A DNA stretch of 21,518 bases. It comes from an uncultured Lachnospiraceae bacterium (GTDB lineage Bacteria > Bacillota > Clostridia > Lachnospirales > Lachnospiraceae). Numbering within the stretch: position 1 is the stretch's first letter; every line of letters starts with the position of its first letter. The stretch covers positions 1-21,518 of the forward strand of contig CAOJLW010000007.1 of assembly GCA_948438565.1 (NCBI GenBank). Reading direction: 5' to 3'. The translations under genes and the position numbers were made by a program. The notes beneath the pieces were generated by a model. The model made no database searches and had not been told where the DNA came from. It was given only the letters and a program-made list of their open reading frames with translations. Positions 1 to 6,278 of the stretch are shown here, in pieces.

Positions 1-234
1 ATGGATCTGATTACGAGGCGTGTGATCAGTCGTTTGGAAAACGGCAATATCACCCGGGAGGCATTGCAGGAATACGCCGATCCAGAATCGCAAAAATACG
101 AACGTATGGAAGAGGAAATCCGTAAGGAGCAGAATTTTACCACGCTGCGTTTTAACCGCCTGGACGATATGTTGGAGGCGGTTGGAATTGACAAGTGTAA
201 TTTGTGCACATATTGTTGGAACGGGCAGGTGTAA
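1..234 (+). CDS. purF: Amidophosphoribosyltransferase, C-terminal fragment (5' end outside window)
   Basis: The 77 residues resemble the extreme C-terminus of clostridial PurF, which transfers ammonia from glutamine to PRPP in the first step of purine synthesis in the cytoplasm. The clues are the MDLITRRVISRLE start, a YADPES segment, the RLDDMLEAVGID helix and the closing CNLCTYCWNGQV, a cysteine-containing tail I associate with Lachnospiraceae PurF. The ATG at position 1 is almost certainly an internal methionine, because the PRPP-binding and glutaminase domains are absent and must lie upstream. The stop is TAA at 232-234. A divergent PurF-like paralogue is possible. The family call rests on the tail only. 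Confidence 0.62.
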   Translation: MDLITRRVISRLENGNITREALQEYADPESQKYERMEEEIRKEQNFTTLRFNRLDDMLEAVGIDKCNLCTYCWNGQV

Positions 235-286
235 TAATGTCCGAAAACGCCACATACAATAAAACAAAAGAATTGTTTGGGTGTCT

Positions 287-1084
287 ATGAAATATAAAAA
301 AACGCTGTTAATTCTCTTGCTTTTTTTATTTATGTATGGGGCAGGCATAGGAGCTGCTAAAATCGTCGATGTTTTTAGCAGCTCCAATTTTTTACGGAAT
401 GCGACGGATAACTGGGGATTGGGTTTTGGTGAGGATGGGACGACGCCGACCGGAAACGTCAGCGCGGAGGAATTGCAGGAATACGACGCTTATTATGTGG
501 GAGATACGGGTAAGAAAACGATTTATCTGACCTTTGACTGCGGTTATGAAAACGGGAATACGGAGAAGATTTTAGATGCGTTAAAAAAACACAATGCATC
601 CGGGACGTTTTTTGTGGTTGGAAATTTTCTCGAAACGGCGCCGGACATTGTAAAGCGTATGACCGATGAGGGGCATCTGGTTGGGAATCATACATACCAT
701 CATCCGGATATGTCTAAAATTAGCGATTTGGCTTCTTTTCAAAAGGAAATGGATGACGTATCCCATCTCTTTCAGGAAATTACTGGAAAAGAAATGCCCA
801 AATTGTATCGGCCGCCTCAGGGAAAATATAATGTGGAAAATTTAAAAATGGCGCAAGAACTCGGGTATCACACTTTTTTTTGGAGCCTTGCCTATGTGGA
901 TTGGTATCAGGATCAGCAGCCGACGGCAGAAGAAGCGTTCCAGAAATTGTTGCCCAGGATTCATCCGGGGGCAATCGTGCTATTGCATAGCACCTCCTCA
1001 ACCAATGGGCAGATTTTAGATGAGCTGCTGACAAAATGGGAAGGGATGGGATATACGTTTGGATCCTTGGAGGAGTTTTTGTGA
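287..1084 (+). CDS. pdaA: PdaA-type polysaccharide deacetylase (muramic delta-lactam de-N-acetylase)
   Basis: This protein closely follows B. subtilis PdaA, which removes the acetyl group from N-acetylmuramic acid so that muramic delta-lactam can form in spore cortex peptidoglycan. A signal or anchor helix (residues 5-25, LLILLLFLF) precedes a NodB-homology domain from about residue 80. Visible motifs are TFDCGYENG (motif 1), GNHTYHHPD (motif 2, the metal-binding H-x4-H type), RPPQGKY (motif 3), the FFWSLAYVDW core and HPGAIVLLHS (motif 5). Motif 1 has Cys where NodB enzymes have the second Asp; B. subtilis PdaA also departs from consensus here, with Asn. Length (about 265 residues) is normal. 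I chose ATG 287; an in-frame GTG at 281 is an alternative. No strong Shine-Dalgarno is seen for either. The gene implies a spore former. Confidence 0.85.
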   Translation: MKYKKTLLILLLFLFMYGAGIGAAKIVDVFSSSNFLRNATDNWGLGFGEDGTTPTGNVSAEELQEYDAYYVGDTGKKTIYLTFDCGYENGNTEKILDALKKHNASGTFFVVGNFLETAPDIVKRMTDEGHLVGNHTYHHPDMSKISDLASFQKEMDDVSHLFQEITGKEMPKLYRPPQGKYNVENLKMAQELGYHTFFWSLAYVDWYQDQQPTAEEAFQKLLPRIHPGAIVLLHSTSSTNGQILDELLTKWEGMGYTFGSLEEFL

Positions 1085-1137
1085 AAGAGTAATTCAGACG
1101 CCAACGGCGTAGGGTTATGTCAGGCTATCTGTGGTTG

Positions 1138-1175
1138 GGAGCGTTTCACGTTTAGAGGTGGACGCTCTTTTTTTT
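1138..1175 (+). terminator. Rho-independent terminator after pdaA
   Basis: GAGCGT at 1139-1144 pairs with ACGCTC at 1162-1167, with an inner CAC/GTG helix, followed by a run of eight or more T. It ends the pdaA transcript and separates it from the AT-rich island downstream. Confidence 0.8.
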
Positions 1176-1391
1176 GATTATCAGGAGCGCTGTAATGGAT
1201 GATAAGGGAAATTTGATGTTGGAAGCATTTTTAAGATTAAGGAATATTTTGTACGGAAGGAGTGGATTTTAGAAAATTTATAGTAAATTTAGTATTCAGA
1301 AGTCGTTGTGTGATGTATAATAACAACAAGACTTTGGTGTATCACGGATTGGTGGGAATCGGGAGGTCTTGTGTAATCATATTTTGGGTTT
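1176..1391. other. AT-rich gap leading into a decayed island
   Basis: No convincing gene is seen. The gap holds a 25-codon ORF at 1195-1272 with an AGGAG at suitable spacing (MDDKGNLMLEAFLRL...), a TATAAT box at 1316-1321 without a good -35, and an inverted repeat ACAAGAC (about 1325-1331) / GTCTTGT (about 1366-1372) with a loop of about 30 nt just before the broken gene. The last two could be a promoter and a leader structure. The ORF may be a remnant of an upstream gene. Confidence 0.35.
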
Positions 1392-1902
1392 ATGATATTT
1401 ACAAAAAGAGGAATAGATTTGCATAATACAGATAGTCTAAAATGAATTGAAAAAATATTTCCAGATTATTTTCAAAGATTCCAATTGCCGGATGCTGCAA
1501 GAGAAGAATGCATAAAAGTATATAGAGCATGTAGAAGTGGAAAGTGTGATAAGAACTCTTTTTTACCTTCATTTGAAGAAAAAGGCTATGTATGGAATCC
1601 TTTAGCCGATGTAACGGATCCTGGGCAATATTCGCTATCCACATATGAGAAACCTACAGATGTGAAAAGCTTTGCAGGCGTTATGTCCGATATGAAGGTT
1701 CCTTATCAAATTGCGATTGGAGAGACCAGTCCTAGACATGGATTAGTGCAAAGAACGAGAGAACGAACAAAGAAAAGAACTTCTCATGTTGATTGGTGGC
1801 TTTATCAAAGATGCATTGCCATATGAGGAGTTTGAAATGATAGTTGATTTTGAAGGATATCTTCAAAATTACATGAAAGAAAGAGATGAAAGAATTTATT
1901 GA
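1392..1902 (+). pseudogene. Unrecognised small protein gene, broken by a stop codon and a frameshift
   Basis: Reading from ATG 1392 gives MIFTKRGIDLHNTDSLK, then an in-frame TGA at 1443-1445, then a continuous protein-like frame with IEKIFPDYFQRFQLPD, ECIKVYRACRSGKCDKNSF and RTSHVDWWLYQ to about 1806. From there the sense moves to another frame. Dropping one base in TATCAAAGAT (about 1807) turns LYQRC into LYKDALPYEEFEMIVDFEGYL, ending at TGA 1900-1902. Repaired, it would be a soluble protein of about 168 residues with an HVDWWLYKDA segment. I do not recognise the function. The last bases overlap the next gene by 17 nt, as in a once-coupled operon. With two independent lesions, the intact product is unlikely to be made unless one is a sequencing error. 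Confidence 0.6.
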
Positions 1903-2470
1903 CTTGGACAAATATGGACAGCTTTATATGGATAAAGTTCTTTTTGAGTCTTATTTTCCTGTTATTTTTACTTGTATCAATGACAATAAGGATATTTTTA
2001 TAGGGGTATGTTGCCAAAATAATGAAAAAGGATGTAAGTGGATGCTTGGCAAAACGGACGGTATTAGCATGATAAAAATGCTTCGGGATGAGAGCACAAT
2101 ACGTCAATTGTTATTAGAATGTTCCTCTGGAAAGATATCCGTTGATTATGTGGATCATAGATATAGCATAGCTTATCATAATTTAGATTGGGATGAGGAA
2201 AGTCTATATCTGCCGAAAGAAGACTCGTATATGTACGCAGAAAACGGAGAGTTTGAAGAAGAGATTGCTTATTTTGCATCGTTGGATGATACTATGCATT
2301 ATAATGAAAACTGTTATCCATGTATGACAGAAACATATGGGACAATTCATAAAGGAATGGAACCAATAGCAGATGCATTGGTGGTATTTGCTTCGAGTAT
2401 GGAGAATCTTACGATCTCAAGTGAAGTGGTAAGTACGTTAAAAGTGTTTGGAGAATTGTGTGTCAAATAA
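1886..2470 (+). CDS. Uncharacterised 194-residue protein, DUF6575-like N-terminus
   Basis: This intact ORF of low-GC codon use encodes a soluble acidic protein with no signal peptide or membrane span. The N-terminal 80 residues (DKVLFESYFPVIFTC, then a stretch ending KWMLGKTD) look like the small DUF6575-type fold, in which a partner-like strand precedes a tryptophan and a lysine-rich turn. The middle is rich in Tyr, Glu and Asp. The C-terminus (ALVVFASSMENLTISSEVV) is a short helix-strand tail with no motif I can name. It starts inside the end of the broken upstream gene and is itself overlapped by the next small ORF, so the three were probably co-translated. Small neighbouring genes of this kind often occur in toxin-immunity arrays, but no toxin is visible here. 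The function is unknown and the family assignment tentative. Confidence 0.6.
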   Translation: MKEFIDLDKYGQLYMDKVLFESYFPVIFTCINDNKDIFIGVCCQNNEKGCKWMLGKTDGISMIKMLRDESTIRQLLLECSSGKISVDYVDHRYSIAYHNLDWDEESLYLPKEDSYMYAENGEFEEEIAYFASLDDTMHYNENCYPCMTETYGTIHKGMEPIADALVVFASSMENLTISSEVVSTLKVFGELCVK

Positions 2471-2591
2471 AGAAACATATACGGATCAGGAAAAATATAA
2501 ATCTATATATAACAGTACGATTTGTGTGTTGACAGACGGCTTAAATATAAAAATGGAATCAGATGATAATCATTATGTAGACGCGGCATAA
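2460..2591 (+). CDS. Possible 43-residue protein (GTG start)
   Basis: A GTG at 2460, five bases after a TGGAGA ribosome site, opens a 43-codon frame (VSNKETYTDQEKY ... SDDNHYVDAA) ending at TAA 2589-2591. It overlaps the upstream stop codon by 11 nt, and the next gene's AAAGGAG lies directly after its own stop, which is the spacing of an operon member. The product is small, hydrophilic and acidic, and I recognise no family. It could instead be the truncated start of a longer decayed gene, as other reading frames in this island are damaged. Confidence 0.35.
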   Translation: MSNKETYTDQEKYKSIYNSTICVLTDGLNIKMESDDNHYVDAA

Positions 2592-2601
2592 AGGAGATCA
2601 A

Positions 2602-2991
2602 ATGGGCGATTTTAATAGCATATTGATTTAAAAAAAAATGATATTTGATAGAATTGAATTTGATAGAAAAAGTTTTAAGAATACCCAGGAATTGAAATTT
2701 GAATTGCAAGTACAAATTGGATTAGATAAAAACGACACATATAAGGTAACGCTTGTTTTGAACGGAACAAAACCAGAGGAATATAATCTTGTGATTAGTT
2801 TATCCGGTTTCTTTCAGGTTGAGGGGCAAGAAAAATTGGAAGAGAAGATGGTTCCAGATCTAATAAAGAAAAATGCCGTGGCAATTTTATTGCCTTATCT
2901 CAGAAGTGAGTTTACATTGTTAACGGCGCAACCGGATACAGACAGTGTAGTGCTTCCGCCATTTAATATCAATAAGATGTTTGAAAATTAG
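2602..2991 (+). pseudogene. SecB-like protein gene with an early in-frame stop codon
   Basis: The body (ATG 2638 to TAG 2989-2991, 117 residues) resembles SecB-fold proteins of Clostridia: an N-terminal FDRIEFDRKSFKNTQELKF strand pair, a KVTLVLNGTKPEEYNLVISLSGFF beta region, then the diagnostic helix and tail NAVAILLPYLRSEFTLLTAQ and VVLPPFNINKMF, matching the LFPYxR...PPI end of SecB. SecB-fold proteins hold unfolded clients, either for export or as dedicated antitoxin chaperones. The best ribosome site (AAAGGAG, 2591-2597) serves ATG 2602, but that frame meets TAA at 2629-2631 after MGDFNSILI. The downstream ATG 2638 has only an A-run before it. The gene is either a mild pseudogene or uses the poor internal start. 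It is the last gene of the decayed island. Confidence 0.6.
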
Positions 2992-3116
2992 AAAGCAAAA
3001 AGCTCAAGGACATATGGAAGCGGTAGATATCCTTGCAATCCCCCAACCGATACGCTATGATTGGATAGATACATCAGAGACGTATGATCATAGGAGATAC
3101 AACACGGGAGGGCAAT

Positions 3117-4286
3117 ATGCGGATTTTAGTGTACAAATGGAAGGCCTATAACTATGCGGATGTGCTGGAAGCGTTTTCGGCATTGGGATACGCTTATGCG
3201 CTGACTGAGAAGGATCTGGAATGTTATGATGAGGATGCGGCGTATGAGCAGGAATTAGCGGCTATCATTCAAAAAGAAGGCTGCGACATGGTTTTTTCGA
3301 TGAATTATTTTGCATTAATTAGCGCCGTCTGCGCACAGTTAAACCTGCCATATCTGGTTTGGACCTGTGACAGTCCATTGATCAGTATGTATCACGCCAA
3401 CGTCTTTTTGCCCTGCAATTATTTTTTTACATTTGATCAGACTAATTATCTGGAATTCAAAGGAATGGGCGTGGAACATATCTGGTATCTGCCGCTTGCG
3501 GTCAATGTCAAACGGCTGGATTATCTGTTGGATCACGCTACGGATCTGGCCGCCTACCAAAACGAGATTGCTTTTGTAGGCAGTCTCTATGAACGTAACA
3601 GCTATGATGCGATGCGCCCGCAGCTTCCGGAATATTTAAGGGGTTACTTTGACGCGGCGATTTGGGCGCAGCAGTGCGTAAGCGGCGGTAATATTTTAGA
3701 AGAGATGTTGACTGTAGATGTGCTGGAGCAGTTGGAGCAGCATTTTCAACTGGAAAAATCCGAGGGTTCGTTTTCGGATTTGGGTTTGATCTTTGCGACA
3801 ACCGTTTTGGGATTTAAGACGGCGGCGGAACAGAGGTACCGGGCGCTTACCGAGCTTTCCAAAAAATATCGGGTGACAGTTTACAGCAATAGCGATACCA
3901 GCGGCTTGATCCGGGTGCGCTACGGAGGTTCCTTGGATTATTGGAGCGAAATGCCAAAGGTTTTTGCCGGTACGAAAATCAACTTAAATTTTTCGATTCC
4001 CAATATTAAGAGCGGGCTGCCCCTGCGGATTTGGGACGTGCTTGGCAGCGGGGGATTTTTGATGACTAATTTTCAGGCTGAAATCCCATATTATTTTCAG
4101 GACAGAAAAGATCTGGTCTGTTTTGAGGGCATAGAAGAGATGATAGAGCTGACTGGATATTATCTGGAGCATGAAGAGGAACGCAGGCAGATTGCAAAAA
4201 ACGGTTACCAAAAAGTCTGCCAACGACACAACTATGAACAGAGAATTTTGCAGATGATGGAGATTGTCAAAAAAAACGAATTTTAA
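3117..4286 (+). CDS. CgeB/DUF3880-family glycosyltransferase
   Basis: This 389-residue cytosolic protein has the two halves of the spore-maturation CgeB group. The N-terminal DUF3880-like domain (residues 1-170) has MRILVYKWKAYNYADV, the DMVFSMNYF strand, the LPYLVWTCDSP loop and HIWYLPLAVN. The C-terminal GT-B acceptor half (about 270-389) includes INLNFSIPNIKSGLPLRIWDVLGSGGF, LMTNFQAEIPYYF and a terminal RHNYEQRIL helix, as in Glyco_trans_1_2. Such enzymes transfer sugars from nucleotide donors, in B. subtilis onto the spore surface and elsewhere onto flagellin or cell wall. The acceptor is not evident here. I placed the start at ATG 3117 because GGGAGG sits five bases upstream; an in-frame ATG at 3084 has weaker support. 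GC content returns to host level at this gene. Confidence 0.78.
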   Translation: MRILVYKWKAYNYADVLEAFSALGYAYALTEKDLECYDEDAAYEQELAAIIQKEGCDMVFSMNYFALISAVCAQLNLPYLVWTCDSPLISMYHANVFLPCNYFFTFDQTNYLEFKGMGVEHIWYLPLAVNVKRLDYLLDHATDLAAYQNEIAFVGSLYERNSYDAMRPQLPEYLRGYFDAAIWAQQCVSGGNILEEMLTVDVLEQLEQHFQLEKSEGSFSDLGLIFATTVLGFKTAAEQRYRALTELSKKYRVTVYSNSDTSGLIRVRYGGSLDYWSEMPKVFAGTKINLNFSIPNIKSGLPLRIWDVLGSGGFLMTNFQAEIPYYFQDRKDLVCFEGIEEMIELTGYYLEHEEERRQIAKNGYQKVCQRHNYEQRILQMMEIVKKNEF

Positions 4287-4305
4287 AATTCGATATAGAA
4301 TTCGG

Positions 4306-4334
4306 TTGTATAATGGAGAGAATTTTGTTATATT
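4306..4334 (+). promoter_or_regulatory. Candidate sigma-A promoter for the alcohol dehydrogenase
   Basis: TTGTAT (4306-4311), a 17-bp spacer and TATATT (4329-4334) lie about 70 bp before the start. A GCTTTTGT / ACAAAAAGC hairpin (about 4343-4369) falls in the leader. The boxes are imperfect, so confidence is modest. Confidence 0.35.
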
Positions 4335-4406
4335 ATAAAGTAGCTTTTGTGTAGGATTAGACAAAAAGCGGCAGGATAACGATCAAATTTAAGGAGGTAT
4401 TGACAA

Positions 4407-5624
4407 ATGGCAAGGTTTACATTACCCCGTGATTTATATCATGGAAAGGGGTCATTGGAGGCATTAAAATCATTTCAGGGTAAAAAGGCAATCATCTGCG
4501 TCGGCGGCGGATCGATGAAGCGTTTCGGATTTTTAGACCGTGCGGTAGGGTATTTAAAAGAAGCGGGTATGGAAGTGGAGTTGTTTGAAGGAATTGAGCC
4601 GGATCCATCTGTAGAGACGGTGATGAAGGGCGCGGAAGCGATGGCTAAATTTGAGCCAGACTGGATTATTGCCATGGGCGGAGGTTCGCCGATTGATGCG
4701 GCAAAGGCCATGTGGATCAAATACGAATATCCGGATATTACATTTGAAGAGATGTGCAAAGTGTTCGGCATTCCGGCTTTGCGGAAAAAAGCGCATTTCT
4801 GTGCGATTTCCTCTACTTCGGGGACGGCTACCGAGGTGACGGCGTTTTCCATTATTACGGATTACCAGAAGGGGATTAAGTACCCGATTGCCGATTTTGA
4901 AATTACGCCGGATGTAGCGATTGTCGATCCGGATTTGGCCGAGACGATGCCGCAGAAGCTGGTGGCGCATACCGGTATGGATGCGATGACGCACGCCGTA
5001 GAGTCCTATGTATCTACCGCCAACTGTGATTATACGGATCCTCTGGCATTGCACGCGATTAAGATGATCCAGCGTGATTTGGTGGATTCCTACAATGGGG
5101 ATATGGCCAAAAGGGATTCTATGCACAATGCGCAGTGTCTGGCGGGTATGGCGTTTTCCAATGCGCTGTTAGGCATCGTGCATTCCATGGCGCATAAGAC
5201 AGGCGCGGTGTTTGCAGATCAGGGCGCGCATATCATCCATGGCGCGGCCAATGCCATGTATTTGCCCAAGGTCATTGCATTTAACGCAAAAGATGAAACG
5301 GCTAAGAAACGCTATGGCGATATTGCAGATTTTATGGGTCTGGGCGGATCGAATTTAGATGAAAAAGTCGATCTGTTGATTACATATTTGAGAAAAATGA
5401 ATGACGATCTGAATATTCCGCACTGCATTAAAAATTATGGACCGGACAGTTATCCGGCTGAGCAGGGTTTTGTGTCGGAAGATGTCTTTTTAGAGAGACT
5501 GCCGGATATTGCAGCCAATGCAATTTTAGACGCCTGTACAGGCTCCAATCCCCGCCAGCCGAGCCAGGAGGAGATGGAGAAGCTGTTGAAATGCTGTTAT
5601 TATGATACGGAAGTGGATTTTTAA
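4407..5624 (+). CDS. Iron-containing NAD(P)-dependent alcohol dehydrogenase
   Basis: This is a full-length (405 residues) group III, Fe-type alcohol dehydrogenase that interconverts short-chain alcohols and aldehydes with NAD(P)H in the cytoplasm, usually as a redox sink in fermentation. Motifs seen are GGGS (33-36) and GGGSPIDAAKA (91-101) for nucleotide binding, SSTSGTATEVT (135-145), and the metal site formed by Asp192 and His196 of the TGMDAMTHAVESY segment, His263 of HSMAHKTG and His278 of HIIHGAANA. Butanol, ethanol or 1,3-propanediol oxidoreductases all fit, and sequence alone does not settle the substrate. A near-perfect AAGGAGG ribosome site lies before the start. It appears monocistronic, with its own terminator at 5654-5690. 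Confidence 0.92.
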   Translation: MARFTLPRDLYHGKGSLEALKSFQGKKAIICVGGGSMKRFGFLDRAVGYLKEAGMEVELFEGIEPDPSVETVMKGAEAMAKFEPDWIIAMGGGSPIDAAKAMWIKYEYPDITFEEMCKVFGIPALRKKAHFCAISSTSGTATEVTAFSIITDYQKGIKYPIADFEITPDVAIVDPDLAETMPQKLVAHTGMDAMTHAVESYVSTANCDYTDPLALHAIKMIQRDLVDSYNGDMAKRDSMHNAQCLAGMAFSNALLGIVHSMAHKTGAVFADQGAHIIHGAANAMYLPKVIAFNAKDETAKKRYGDIADFMGLGGSNLDEKVDLLITYLRKMNDDLNIPHCIKNYGPDSYPAEQGFVSEDVFLERLPDIAANAILDACTGSNPRQPSQEEMEKLLKCCYYDTEVDF

Positions 5625-5653
5625 GCTGTTGCAAAGTGAATGATTGCTATTTG

Positions 5654-5690
5654 GGGTACTGCCAGGATAAGGCGGTACCCTATTTTGTTA
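5654..5690 (+). terminator. Rho-independent terminator after the alcohol dehydrogenase
   Basis: GGGTACTGCC (5654-5663) pairs with GGCGGTACCC (5671-5680) around a 7-base loop, with one T-G wobble. It is followed by the T-rich run TATTTTGTTATTT. Confidence 0.88.
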
Positions 5691-5738
5691 TTTAGAAAAA
5701 ATTAATGTTTTGGCATAACGTTTTGTGAAAATTGACAC

Positions 5739-5766
5739 TTGAAATTGGAAAAAATTTGTGTATAAT
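5739..5766 (+). promoter_or_regulatory. Sigma-A promoter of the marR-ABC operon
   Basis: TTGAAA (5739-5744), a 16-bp spacer and a perfect TATAAT (5761-5766) lie ahead of the operator. A TTGACA at 5732-5737 is also present but would leave a 23-bp spacer. Confidence 0.7.
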
Positions 5767-5775
5767 GTTTGATAC

Positions 5776-5800
5776 CTAACAAATAAGTTAGTAATCTAAC
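5776..5800 (+). promoter_or_regulatory. MarR operator: three alternating CTAAC/GTTAG half-sites
   Basis: CTAAC (5776-5780), GTTAG (5787-5791) and CTAAC (5796-5800) form two overlapping inverted repeats with 6- and 4-base spacers. They start nine bases after the -10 box and cover the expected transcription start. CTAAC/GTTAG dyads are typical for MarR repressors of ABC exporter operons, so autorepression of the downstream operon is the likely role. Confidence 0.65.
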
Positions 5801-5827
5801 AACATGTCCATCCGTGGAGGGATTACA

Positions 5828-6265
5828 ATGGGGGAGAAAAAAGATATTGGATTTGAGATACGGTGTATATCGCATATGATCCGCAGAAAACTGGACGTTA
5901 CATTTTCGGCGCCCGAATTTGACGGTCTGACCGGGGTGCAGAATGCATTGATGGGTTATATCATGGATAATGCCGGAGAAAGGGATATCTTTCAAAGGGA
6001 CATTGAACAGCAATTTAGCCTGCGCCGTTCCACAGTTACCGTGATGCTGCAAAATCTGGAGCAAAAAGGGTATCTGCGCCGGGTTCCGGTCAGCTATGAC
6101 GCGAGGCTGAAAAAAATTGTCCTGACCCCCAAAGCGGAGAAGATGCAGAAACGGGTGCATCATGAAATTGACCGTTTTCATCGGAAATTAGAAGAAAACC
6201 TTACGGAAGAAGAAAAAGGACAGATTTTATATCTGTTAGGAAAAATCAAGCAAAATTTAAAGTGA
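5828..6265 (+). CDS. MarR-family transcriptional regulator
   Basis: The 145-residue protein has the MarR layout: an N-terminal dimer helix (FEIRCISHMIRRKLD), a winged helix (about residues 36-100) with FQRDIEQQFSLRRSTVTVMLQNLEQKGYLRR as recognition region and SYDARLKKIVLTPKAE as wing, and a C-terminal dimer helix (LTEEEKGQILYLLGKI). Such proteins repress neighbouring genes until a small ligand or drug binds. I chose ATG 5828 because GTGGAGGG lies seven bases upstream; the in-frame ATG at 5804 has no ribosome site and would lie at the end of the operator. It leads an operon with the exporter genes (13-bp gap). Its ligand is probably a substrate of that exporter, but this is inferred from position only. 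Confidence 0.9.
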   Translation: MGEKKDIGFEIRCISHMIRRKLDVTFSAPEFDGLTGVQNALMGYIMDNAGERDIFQRDIEQQFSLRRSTVTVMLQNLEQKGYLRRVPVSYDARLKKIVLTPKAEKMQKRVHHEIDRFHRKLEENLTEEEKGQILYLLGKIKQNLK

Positions 6266-6278
6266 GGAGATGATACGT

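Noticed and set aside
1195..1272. 25-codon ORF with AGGAG upstream
   Set aside because: Too short and unsupported by any family or neighbour. It is mentioned only within the gap entry.
3000..3167. Protein-like frame (AVDILAIPQPIRYDWIDT...) overlapping the start of the glycosyltransferase gene
   Set aside because: It lacks a start with a ribosome site and ends inside the next gene. It may be a fragment of the decayed island, but the evidence is too thin.
4278..4291. Perfect palindrome GAATTTTAAAATTC at the end of the glycosyltransferase gene
   Set aside because: It has no loop and is AT-rich, so it is likely a chance symmetry, and it is not followed by a T run.
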